Assembly (NCBI GenBank): GCA_013397795.1
Contig: VZTJ01003847.1
Location: forward strand, 372,001-436,000
DNA: 64,000 bases
Direction of reading: 5' to 3'
DNA from: Orthonyx spaldingii
Taxonomy: Eukaryota; Chordata; Aves; Passeriformes; Orthonychidae
Shown: positions 42,801 through 52,120 of the stretch, piece by piece
Layout: the number at the start of each line of letters is the position of its first letter
Numbering within the stretch: position 1 is the stretch's first letter
Notes under the pieces: generated by a model
The model's database searches: none
What the model saw: the letters and a program-made list of their open reading frames with translations, nothing else
What the model was told of the DNA's origin: nothing
Translations under genes and position numbers: made by a program

Positions 42801-45677
42801 GGGACCTGCTTACAGTACCTTTGTCCCTCAGCTCAGTTATGCAGCTGTAAAAGATGCAGGACAGGTGGGGATTAACCTTTTTTCCAGGCAGCTATGTGGA
42901 CTGAACCAATGCAAAGCTCTAGCAAGGCTAGATAAACTGGGAAGATTCAAGATTTGTTTTGTCTGTTCATTTTGGCTGTAGTTCATGTAAGAGCACTCAT
43001 TACCGAAGGGATGGATGTCAGACATTACTTAAATGTAGTGCAATATACTTTATCAGTGTGATGCAGGATTTTATAAAGGAGTTGTACCAGTTTAACCAAA
43101 ATCAGAGGGATTTATACAACTTCTTAGTTCAAAAGGGTATGTCAGAGGCACAAGGTCAGCACTGATTCATCTCCTGATTGGAAGGGGTGTTTTTCAAAGG
43201 ACTGTCCTTAATCTGCTCCTCTGTGTTCCTCATCAGAATACTTATTTCTCCCCTCTCAGGGCCAGCAGCCAGCCCACAGAGCACTCCTGCCAAGGCCTTG
43301 ACCATGGGCAGTGTGTGCATTTCCTCACCACGGCCTGCTGCCTGTGCTCCCACTTACTCCGGAGACCTCCCGCTGCCAACCAACACTCCCACGGTCGCCC
43401 TCAAAACCCCGACCACCACAGCCAAGCCACCTGGAGCCAGCCCGTGTGCCTCTCCCAAACTGGTCCCTTCCTCCAAAATGTCCATCAAACATTGGGTTAC
43501 AAGGACTCCGTGCTCTTCTCCTCCAGAAGTGGAAAAAAAGGCTCCTTCTCCTAGAAAAGCCCTGGCAGAAGTCACCCAGGGTCTCTTGGAAGCTGCTTGC
43601 CCTCCTAAAGTCCCACACTCACAGTTTGAAAAGCGTGCCAAGAGAAGGCTTGACTGCAGCAAGGAGGGTGATGCGGGGCAAAAGTGTCTGCAGGCCTGTA
43701 GCTGTGTGACTGAGCTGGACCATGCAGCTAAGAAATCCAAGCTGAATTTATGTCACTTGGTTCCAGACCAAAAAGCTTCTGATGAAGACTCGTTTAGCCT
43801 GGCTGACTTGGGTCACGACCGTGAAGTCTCCAGCCACAGCTCAAAAGAGCCTTCCCTTTCTGGAAGCCATATTAATCCATCAGGCATTCAAACTTCCCCC
43901 CATCTTTTCATATCTCCACATGGGAAAGACACTGAAGTGGTAGATAAAGAGAACAGTTCTCCTGAAAGAAAAAATTGGTTGTCTGCTCTGGGAGAGAAGC
44001 TACGGACTGGCAGACCTGGCAGCCAGAGCACATCAAACAGCCCCCTGTCATCTTGCAGTCCTGGTGCCAAAAGACAGGAGTCTGTGGCAGCAGCCACTTC
44101 GCCGAAAACCGTAAGTAGGGCAGCCAACAACATTGTCATGAAAGTAGTTATCCCTAGCTGCCAGTCTCCCCTTGTTTGTTCTCTCCTGCTCAGACACAAA
44201 GAATTATCTGATCCCTTTGACTATGGACAAAAGGGATGATTTCTGGCCTAATAAGCCAGATACATTAATGCTGTTATCTACTAATCCCTTCCACGCAGGA
44301 ACAGAATTTTTATGATGTGTCCTTCATTTTCAATGGACTTAGGGCACACAGTAGCGCAGAGATCCTTGCAGTTCCCAGCTGGATGTTTGGAGGATGTAGC
44401 CGTCATCTTAAATAGAGCTCTACTCTGAGAGGCACAATAATGCCAACAGCTTTCCTGGCAGATCTCCTGTTTATGTGTTCACTGTCACACCTGCCTGTTA
44501 CCTGGAAAGCCACTTAAGCATTGGAAGAAGGAGCTACGGTCTCCTCCAGCTCAGGCAGCACAATAATTTGTTACCCCTGTTAAAACTGTGGGGCATTAAA
44601 TAATACCTACAATTCCTCTGATGGAAAACTAGCAAAAAACAAGAGTGGTGCAAGAGTCAGAGGGTAGGATTTGACCTACATCATCCTACTTTTGGTGTAC
44701 AGAAAGCCTGGGACAGAGCTCATCCTAGGATCTGAAACGAAAGTTAAGCTTATAAAGCAGCTAAAAACATTGGCATGAGGGTTTAACTAGGAAATTATAA
44801 TTACATTTTTAAAAACAAACCAAACTTGACTCATTTCTGAAACTGGACTCCCAAGTCCTCCAATGTCTTTGACTGAGTCTTATTTCAGTAACTGTTAGGT
44901 ACATTTTCAATCATCAAATTTTAGTTGTACTCTCAATTGAATACCTCATGCTAGAAGTTGTTGCCGTCATTGAGGCTTATCTCATTTCTTACCTGATTTC
45001 ATCTCTTCCAACACTTCTATCAGATATGAGGTGGGCAAGCCACCACTCCTTAAGTTATTCATAGATATTGGACTCTTCATGTTGTGGTTATACCAAGAAA
45101 TCTTAGTTATAGGAAGCCTGTAACTACTTGTGACTACTTGTGCTTTATGCTGTACATGTTTAAACACAAGACGGAGATATTTGCCCTGGAGAGAGATTAC
45201 TGTACAACAATTACCCTTCCTGCCCAGTATGCTCTGGTTCAGGTTTTGGGATGCTCCTGTGTTGTTCTCATAGCCTGAGGAGATGCCAGGAATACCCAAC
45301 AGCATTCATTGATTTGCTGTATCTTGGAAATCTGTGGCTCTCTTATCTGCTGTAGGGAAGCTTAAACTGCAGCTGGAGTGCATTTCTCATGGCAGTGTGG
45401 CAACCCTAGGATTCAGACAGAGTTTCCTGTAGGTAGTAAGCCTCTTATCTGTGAGACAGATTGTAGTACAGAACCTTTCATTTACCCTTTTAGTTGGGAA
45501 GCCAAGCAAACTGGAACAATGATGGAGGGGAGACTTTGAGACTCCTGCAGCATATGAGCTGTTAACCTAGAAGCGTTTCATGTTGTTTTTGGTTTTATTT
45601 CTTGCTAGGCTGCAGCCACTACAGTTTCCATGAGGAAGATCTGCACATACTTCCACAGAAAGCCACAGAATGACTGA
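26268..45677 (+). CDS. DTL: DTL (CDT2), CRL4 ubiquitin ligase substrate receptor (whole gene, 15 coding exons)
   Basis: DTL/CDT2 is the WD40 substrate receptor of the CUL4-DDB1-RBX1 ubiquitin ligase. On chromatin it recognises PIP-degron proteins bound to PCNA (CDT1, p21, SET8) and drives their degradation, preventing re-replication. The spliced product is 726 residues, against 730 in human. The N-terminal two-thirds forms the beta-propeller (roughly residues 40-390) with DDB1-binding WDxR motifs at WDVR (123-126), WDTR (166-169) and WDLR (242-245). A long Ser/Pro-rich disordered tail follows, almost all in exon 14, then a C-terminal PIP box (M712 to F719). All exon phases close and all introns are GT-AG. 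It is head to head with INTS7. The extreme N-terminus is unlike human, while the WD40 core is very close. Confidence 0.97.
26444..26569 (+). CDS. DTL: DTL coding exon 2
   Basis: Encodes residues 16-58, including LPLQHLLESYQCSQEDDHLS and GMPVPPFGCSFST. This matches the vertebrate segment before the first WD repeat. The acceptor is TTGTAG and the donor GTAAAG. Intron 1 is 130 bases. Confidence 0.94.
27372..27470 (+). CDS. DTL: DTL coding exon 3
   Basis: Encodes residues 58-91, including APNLEHVLAVANEEGFVRLY, a nearly invariant start of the first WD repeat. The acceptor is TTTCAG and the donor GTAAAC. Confidence 0.95.
27793..27854 (+). CDS. DTL: DTL coding exon 4
   Basis: A 62-base exon encoding residues 91-111 (EWQAHSNAVFDLAWVPGEHR I). 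The acceptor is TCTTAG and the donor GTAAGC. Confidence 0.94.
27946..28066 (+). CDS. DTL: DTL coding exon 5
   Basis: Encodes residues 112-152, including VTASGDQTAKVWDVRAGELL and GHQCSLKSVAFSRFEK. It carries the WDVR motif; human has WDVK here. The acceptor is TGAAG and the donor GTAAAT. Confidence 0.95.
28537..28602 (+). CDS. DTL: DTL coding exon 6
   Basis: Encodes residues 152-174 (AVFCTGGRDGNIMVWDTRCN, then KK). It carries the conserved WDTR DDB1-binding motif. The acceptor is CTCAG and the donor GTAAAT. Confidence 0.95.
29269..29384 (+). CDS. DTL: DTL coding exon 7
   Basis: Encodes residues 174-212, including GFYRQVNQISGAHNVADKQT, followed by a basic loop rich in Lys and Arg. The acceptor is TTTCAG and the donor GTAGGT. 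Confidence 0.95.
30057..30130 (+). CDS. DTL: DTL coding exon 8
   Basis: Encodes residues 213-237 (DFQQSVTVVLLQDEHTLISA, then GAVDG). The acceptor is TTAAG and the donor GTAAGG. Confidence 0.95.
31064..31167 (+). CDS. DTL: DTL coding exon 9
   Basis: Encodes residues 237-272, including VIKVWDLRRNYATFRQDP and YPGTSTRKLG. It carries the second conserved WDxR motif (WDLR), which corresponds to the DDB1-contacting Arg246 of human. The acceptor is TCCAG and the donor GTAAGG. Confidence 0.95.
32116..32220 (+). CDS. DTL: DTL coding exon 10
   Basis: Encodes residues 272-307, including YSSLVLDSTGANLFANCTDD and SIYMFNMTSL. The acceptor is GGTAG and the donor GTAAGC. Confidence 0.95.
32600..33830. other. 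GC-richer segment inside DTL intron 10
   Basis: This part of the intron is visibly richer in G and C than its surroundings and holds several overlapping open frames on both strands, as expected from higher GC content. It carries AATAAA at about 33379-33387 and 33426-33432. No protein family, LTR end or known repeat was recognised. It could be an old degraded insertion. Confidence 0.4.
33837..33868 (+). repeat. (TTTA)n / T-rich microsatellite at a splice acceptor
   Basis: TTTA and TTTTA units run to within about 10 bases of the DTL exon 11 acceptor and also make up much of its pyrimidine-rich tract. Confidence 0.85.
33878..33990 (+). CDS. DTL: DTL coding exon 11
   Basis: Encodes residues 307-344, including SGHQNSTFYIKSSTSPDDQF and VSGSSDCNAYIWK. 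The acceptor is TCACAG, after a TTTA microsatellite, and the donor is GTGAGG. Confidence 0.95.
36794..36822 (+). repeat. (TG)n microsatellite
   Basis: An uninterrupted run of about 14 TG units in DTL intron 11. It is likely length-polymorphic. Confidence 0.97.
37544..37633 (+). CDS. DTL: DTL coding exon 12
   Basis: Encodes residues 345-374 (VSEPSLPPRILLGHSQEVTS, then IAWCPSDFTK). It is phase 0 at both ends. The acceptor is TTAAG and the donor GTTTGT, which is weak. Confidence 0.94.
39405..39543 (+). CDS. DTL: DTL coding exon 13
   Basis: Encodes residues 375-421, with the last WD repeat (IATCSDDNTVRIWRLRRRPE) and then a basic linker (VGWVTQKK). The acceptor is CTTAG and the donor GTAAGG. Confidence 0.95.
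43260..44110 (+). CDS. DTL: DTL coding exon 14 (large regulatory tail exon)
   Basis: An 851-base exon encoding residues 421-704, the disordered Ser/Pro/Lys-rich tail. Conserved islands include QSTPAKA, AACAPTYSGDLPLPTNTPT, KMSIKHWVTRTPCSSPP, SPRKAL, RAKRRLD-like basic stretches and the KENSSPE segment. Many SP and TP sites suggest CDK control. The TP within LPTNTP (Thr463) aligns roughly with the CDK-regulated Thr464 of human; this alignment is by eye. The acceptor is CTCAG and the donor GTAAGT. Confidence 0.95.
45609..45677 (+). CDS. DTL: DTL coding exon 15 with PIP box and stop
   Basis: Encodes residues 705-726 (AAATTVSMRKICTYFHRKPQ, then ND) and a TGA stop at 45675-45677. M712-R-K-I-C-T-Y-F719 is the C-terminal PCNA-interacting (PIP) box of CDT2, with Met in the usual Gln position as in human. 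The protein ends seven residues after the PIP box; human continues further. The acceptor is TGCTAG. Confidence 0.94.
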   Translation, partial: AAATTVSMRKICTYFHRKPQND

Positions 45678-46426
45678 AGCAGCACACAGCGGTTGCACCT
45701 GAGGGATGTTCGTACCAAGGTATCGAGACCAGACTTGACAATGCCAACAAAAATGCACCAGGATTACACAATTTGTTGACAGATCTTCATAGACTTGAGG
45801 TTTTAGTCTTCCTGTTTTTAAAGCTGTTAACAGTTGAAGTGAGCTAAGTGTGTAAAACCTACACAATACTTACTCATGGTCTCTTTCTGACTTAGGGTAT
45901 GTATTTTTTTACAAGCAAAGTATTTTTTACTTGGCGACTGTTCTAGTCCAAAGACAGCATCAGCTCTGCTGTGTGTTGTTGACAGGCACATATAGCTTGT
46001 CAGTTTGTGTTACTAATCTGCTGTTCAAACTGCCTCTACTTAAGAGTAGTGTGTAAATCATTACACCCTCCTGAAAAGTAAGTGTTGGAATGTGTGTAGA
46101 GAAACTTACTGGAGGTACATCTGAGCCTCTTCATGCTGAATGGCACTTGTACAGTTATTCCCCCAGTACTGCAATGACTGCCTGCTTCCAGCAGGGAAGT
46201 TAGCAATGCGTTAATTAAATCTAAAAAACTTTTAAATACCCCATGTCCATCCGATGGTGACTATGGTGTAAGAAGAGACAAAGTATAATCAAGTACATAA
46301 TGCCTGCACTCCCCTTGCCATCCCCTTTCTTCTCCCACCCTGGAAACTACTGTATTTACCTACTTAGCCGCCTCTTGAACCATCAGCACTACAGCTCTTA
46401 AGACTGAAAGTTCACCACTTTTCTGA

Positions 46427-46432
46427 AATAAA
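46427..46432 (+). promoter_or_regulatory. Proximal DTL poly(A) signal (AATAAA)
   Basis: Canonical AATAAA followed within about 20 bases by a GT-rich element (GGTGTGGT), the arrangement expected of a working cleavage site. Confidence 0.65.
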
Positions 46433-46778
46433 ATACTGGCAAGGTGTGGTAGAAGAATTAGTTTGATCTATCCAAAATAGGCATCTGGTAACAGCCCATT
46501 GCCAGTCAGCTCTTACAGGTTCAGCCTGTAGCAAAGGCATCAGTAACTGTTTATAACATACCTGAATAACAGTTTTATAATACAGTAGTTACAAAACAAT
46601 ACCTTGTAAACTGGGGGAGAGGTAATTGATATTTTAGAAAGCACTTGAGAGCGTTTACATATTAATATTAAATGCTTTGCCACTGTAAGTAATTCCCAAT
46701 GCTGATAGAACAAGGTCACTGAAATGAGATCACTGTCCTGCTGGCTAATAACACTAATTCCTCAGCCATGCTTTCGCC

Positions 46779-46801
46779 AGGATCTTCTAGTAGAAGATCC
46801 T
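46779..46801 (+). repeat. Perfect 11-bp inverted repeat in distal DTL 3' UTR
   Basis: Arms AGGATCTTCTA and TAGAAGATCCT are exact reverse complements around a single G at 46790. In RNA this would fold as a short hairpin with an 8-9 bp stem and a small loop. It lies past the proximal poly(A) signal, so only the long UTR isoform would carry it. Confidence 0.85.
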
Positions 46802-47067
46802 TAACTTAGGTTGGAGCATTGACTCTGTTTTCTGGTGTAATAGTTCCTATGAACTTCAAAACCAGTCAAACCCTCTGAATCCCTATTAAGTTTTTCTACT
46901 GCAGAAGAATTGAGGTATTTGAAGGGGGTATGATCCCACTAACTTATGTTTTCTATCTTAAATTTTAACACCCACTTTACAGTAACATTGGAAGGTATGG
47001 TAACTGAAGGGATTAGAAGGAAACATGCTTATCTGTATTTTATGTGGTAGATTGTATTTTGCAAGAA

Positions 47068-47073
47068 AATAAA
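47068..47073 (+). promoter_or_regulatory. Distal DTL poly(A) signal (AATAAA)
   Basis: Canonical AATAAA followed by a T/GT-rich stretch (GGCTTTTGTG) about 20 bases on. It is a plausible distal end of the DTL transcript. Confidence 0.55.
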
Positions 47074-47090
47074 TTACTTGAGAGAAAATG

Positions 47091-50000
47091 GCTTTTGTGA
47101 AAGGTCTGTTACAGCTACAGAGCAAAAGTAAATGTGCAGTGTGCTTTTTTTAAAAAAGTAAAAGTAGTTGCTATCATGTTGCATCTTTTAGCAGAAGCAC
47201 TCGGATACAAATAAGGGCCAGAACAGCTTTCTCTTGTTTACTGAATCACAGGCCATCATCCTATGAAAGGCAGTGTAGTGCTTCAGGCATTTTTTTATGG
47301 ATCTTCTTTTTAAAATGGATTTTTAGAAAGTGATTGTCTGAATAGATCTAGCATCTTAGGCAAACCAGGAATATAAAAAATTCTGCTAGTTTAATTTTAA
47401 CCTACTTCTGGATATTGAAGTAGATGGGAGTAGTAGAAACATAACCTAAAATAAGTAGGTTTGGGATTTAATTCTGTCTTAATTTTAATTATTATAGCAA
47501 CTGTGTGGGTTACAACCTGCCTTGCCTGCAACCAGATTTTCATGCAGGATTCTTCCATGCAGCTTGTGAAAAAACATTGCAGAATAAAGAGATGTGAACC
47601 CTATTGAAGTACATGAGAGTTGTCAGACACTTCAACAATAGGATTTCGTGGTTCTCCACTCTTCCACAATATTTGCCTCCTCCAGAAATGTTCTGCAGCC
47701 AAACCATTATCTCCTATATCTTGTAAATGGCTACCTAGAGCTGATGTACACTAATGGGTTACCACTTGAATGAATAATCTTCTCTGGAGATGTGAGATTT
47801 CCTTCTTTCAGACAGTACTTGTTTAGTGGAACAACTTGTTTTATATACCACCAGGCATTTATTATTTCATCTGAAGCTGGTGTCAACCTGGTTCAGAGTC
47901 TAGGAGGATTAACTGAAACATATTTTTCTATGTCCAACCACCTTGACCTTTTTGTGATAATATCAAAATTGCTAAAGCGCAGAAAAATTGCTGATACAAA
48001 TTGTATGCCAGGTGGTTCAAGGTACCCAGTGCTGTCTTTACGTGAGAAGCTTGATGAAATAAGCATTCAGAGAGCTGCTTTGAATTTTCTTTCCTTCTAA
48101 AGGATTTACAGAAACTCTGACCTCCATGTTTTATAATCAAATTAAGCCTTTTAAGGTATTCCCAAATCCTATATGTGTATGTAAATCCCACCTTAAGTAT
48201 CTTACAGGTTTTTCCATGCAGATGATAGTGCTTCCTGATGTCTTGCCTCTGTCCTCAGTGTTTACACTCCAACTGCCAAGTGGGATTTGGGACTGACCAC
48301 AGCAGTTTCTGATGATGCTATACCCAACAGTTGTTGCTGCAGCTCTGTTGGAAGTTGTGCCTCTCCCTGCTCAGCTCTGCCCAGCCAGTTTGGGTTAAGG
48401 GTAGTTTGATAGTCACTGGGGCTAACCCTGTTTGGCAAAACTGAGCAGGCACTCCCCGGATCTGTACAGATGCATGGTCAGCAAGCCCAGGCAAGCATTT
48501 CTTCTGGGAACAGCATTCACTTAAGAGTCCCTTGGGGAAGCTAACTACCAAGAAAACCTAAAATTTAATTGTCTCAGTTCCCTGCCTCAGCAGAGAGTTA
48601 GAGACCAAAACCATGAAGGGGACAGACGTGAACGTGTGGTGACAACATTGCCACCAAGGGGACTGTGCTGTCAAGCTGTCTCTTGATGTGTAGAGTTGGC
48701 CACTTCTTGTTGATCAGGGAGTGCTTGAGTCTTCCTCTGCAGCCACTGAACATGGCTGAAATCTCTGGTGTGGTCCATCTTACCTTTGAGTGTCCACCTT
48801 GTGAACTGACTACTGAGGTGACATTGTTCTAGTTGCTCTCTGTATGTGGTATATCATTTCTTAAGAAGTTTTGTTTAGAAATAGATGCTTTTCAGCCAGG
48901 GATTTGCCAAAAGCATTTGGTAGCTGGGTATTCTAGGGTTTATGTATGACTCTTTTAAAGAAGCTCCTCAAGGTCAAATATTATGAGTTTTTCATCACCA
49001 ATATTTATTTGCCAGTAAATGGGAAATGGTGTTCATCTTCAGGTCCACTACAATCAAATTTAATTCTTTCCCTCCTGAAGCTGACCTAAACAGTTTTCCA
49101 AGTGGAAATTATCACTCTCTGTTTCTCTACGCAGAACCCAATGGTTCACATTTTTCCCTCTCTCTGATTTATGTATGGCCCAGTCTACAATAAATAAAAT
49201 ACATCCTGCTACTATATAGCATCCATGTGTTGTCCTTGAAAGAACAGCTTTACCCATAATGAACTGCTCTTCATCTGCACTGCACAAAATGCCAAATACA
49301 ATGCAAAGCATGAATGAGGGGAAAGCAAACATGAAAGAGTCCATACATAATTTCTTTTAAAATTACTTAAACATTTCATGTCAATTGTTTTATAGAATAA
49401 TGCATAGTTAACACGAGGACAGCATGAACCCAGAAGGAAAAAAGCAAAATTATAATCAAAGGTAACCTTTCAATTTTAAGCCTCAATCTGAATTATGTAT
49501 TTTTCTGATCAGAATAACTAACTTTCCATCTTAATTTGTGCATTATGGAAAAATTCCAGGGACTAAAAGTACAGCAGGAAAACACATTACTCCAGTTTTG
49601 TGCAGCTAGACAAAGACTCAAAGATCAGAAAGCATTATGTGTAATGAAATCTGAATACCCCATCTTAATTTTTCAATATGGTATTTTTAACTCTGCTGAA
49701 GCTACAGCAGTTCTTATTTTCGAAGTTGTTCAGTCTTGATTTAAATGCTTTGCATGATTGCAGGTCCATTACAGTTGTACATAAATTATTCTAGAGTTGT
49801 GATACTGTGAAAAGATTGTCCTTTTAAATTTGTTTAGCTTTGTCTTTTGCCTGTTAGCTCAGGTTACTCACTTTTTGGTCTGGGTTAAAGGTATGTATAC
49901 TGCATTAGACCTTTTATTCAATTTGTAGAAAGCCTAAACATGAGACAACCACCTCTTGTTCTCCTCTTTCATGAGCTAGTGATTTTACATACAAAATCCA

Positions 50001-51340
50001 AAACAGCCAAGGAAGTGCTTCATTCCTTCACATCAAGATGCCACAGTAGTAGCTCCACTTATATTAACACCAAAGCCACTCTGTGTCTTTATTTCACTCA
50101 GATTCGTGGTTTACTTCTCTTGTCTGAAGAATGACTGAATCCTTTGGCAAAGTATCTTCAACCACCCACTTCTGTGCCATCCCTGGATTTTTTCATTTGG
50201 GTCATAAATTATGTAACTCCCTGGTTGCTTCATACATGTGCTCTCATGTAATTGTGACTGTGACAGAGGAAGAGATGGACACAAACCCAAGCAGCAAAGA
50301 CAAGGCTGACCTAATAGAGCTGATCATTCTTACGTCAGCTTGCCTATAACTGTGACAAACCTGTTTGGTTGGGGTTTTATCCCTCTAGTTCTAACATCAT
50401 TATGATAAAAATATCAGTTTATTCTCCTATTCCTGTTCTTGCAAAAGGTGTTAAGTATCCAAAAGCCAGACTAATAATAGTCCATGGGACTGTAAAGGCA
50501 GCTCCAGCAACAGCAAGGTAGGCTGTGTTGACGGGAGTTTAGCAGATATTGTCAGAGTGTATTACTGAATTATTCAGTGTCACCGTTATTTTTGTTCTGC
50601 TGATTTTCATGGATTCACTGACAGGGGAAGTGACAGTTTGTATACTGAGATCAAGAGATCCCTTGGATTTATGAAAACATGTGACTGACATGAACTGCAG
50701 TGAGTGCTTAGTTGCTTGAATGGTCTGATTTGCTGCAGGTAGTTGACAGCAAGGTGGTTATGTGAAAATTGGAAGTGTTACGTCATAAGGAATTGGCTGT
50801 TTGTACACATCCAGTTGTTTGAAGAAGCGGTACTGGAAGAGTGATAAAGAGAAAGCTGATGTTTGCACAAGTTAGCGGAAAAAACAATCACCATAAGTGT
50901 AAAAGAACAAAGTACTTGCATAAGACAGGCAACTGATAGGAGAAATTAATCTCCATCCAGTTGTTACATACTTAGAGGAAAGAGTAGGGCTTGGGAGGCC
51001 CATGCTGCACCTTTGTATTAGACTCACATATATATACTCTTTTTTTTTTTCCCCTCTGTGCAATAGGACAGTTGTCCATGCTTGCCAATTCATTGTGATT
51101 AAGAGAGGATGTGAATTTGAAGGCCATTCCTGATCCTTTTCTTTGCGGACACTTCTTCCACCTGTTCTGATTTAACCTAATCCACTCCTAAAAAGAAGTC
51201 ACTTTTGACAGAGTATTAAGATTAACCAGAATAAGGTTTTCTTGTTTCAGAATAAGCCTGGGTTTGCACTGGATTATTCACAAACAGCTATTCTGAAAAA
51301 ACAGCCCTACAGTAACTCCACCACGTAGGCGAATCTCCAA
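47091..51340. other. Intergenic DNA downstream of DTL, no gene seen
   Basis: AT-rich sequence with only short or chance reading frames. None has a recognisable domain, paired splice sites or similarity to the expected next gene, PPP2R5A. A third AATAAA at 47583-47588 could extend the DTL transcript slightly. A 94-codon hydrophobic frame on the minus strand (49060-49344) was considered and not accepted. Confidence 0.5.
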
Positions 51341-52120
51341 GAAAGTCATGCGAGACTGCTGGGGGAGTGGTATAACATAAAAGCAAGGATATTCTCAAGC
51401 ATGAAGGCAGCAGGAAGAAAATTCTCCCTGAAAATTAATTTCTTAATTTTCTTAGCACCCCTAGCCATATCAGGTAGAAAGCATGGTATGGAGAAGGGCT
51501 CTGGTGTTGAGTCACACAACCTATGGTTTGGCTGTTGATGTGCTTCTGTCCATCCAAGGCTGAAGGAACCACTGCCCCTGCTTCCTGGTGGCAGAGCCCT
51601 CCTCACCTTTCTGCCTAGTGAGAAAGAATTCAACTCATGGATTTGTACAGAGCTGTGCTGCTCTGCTTTCCCACCACATACAGGCCATGGAATCGGGGGT
51701 ATTCCCATAGTGGCTGCATTCCCGGTCCCAGAGAGTCTCTGAGGCTGTGCCTGCATCCCCACACCTCTGCCGCTCTGAGCACAGCCCTGCATCACAGCCT
51801 CCCACCACATTCTGTCTCCGTGCTGCCCCAGAGGACCCACAGTGGGTCCCCTGCTGTGCTCACACAGCTGAAGTGCTCAAAGAAGCATGTTCTGGCTGTG
51901 CTTTTATCTGCTTGCTGTGCACCCAGCAGGGACACCACCTTGGGCCACCCTTACCACGGGGCGTGTGTGCAGCCTTCCTTTTCATTTTCTCCCTGGGAGG
52001 CGGAGAAGAGTGAGTTTTAAATATAATGCTGCGGGTTCAATGCTGCTAAGCAGAGCCTGTATGATTGCAGATGCAGCTGGAGCTCCTGGCTTAGTCCTGG
52101 CACAAGCAAGTTAAGGACAA
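51341..52120. other. GC-richer intergenic segment, unexplained
   Basis: G+C rises here and overlapping frames of 75-164 codons appear on both strands. CG dinucleotides remain sparse, so it is not a classical CpG-island promoter. No family or repeat was recognised. It may be an old repeat or a non-coding exon. Confidence 0.35.

Larger units (their letters stand above)
45678..47090 (+). other. DTL: DTL 3' UTR
   Basis: Non-coding sequence after the DTL stop, with poly(A) signals at 46427-46432 and 47068-47073. The proximal site gives a UTR of about 0.77 kb and the distal site about 1.4 kb. The right edge is approximate, and a third AATAAA at 47583-47588 is possible. Confidence 0.6.

Noticed and set aside
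49060..49344. 94-codon hydrophobic minus-strand frame
   Set aside because: Membrane-like composition is common in T-rich chance frames; no other support.
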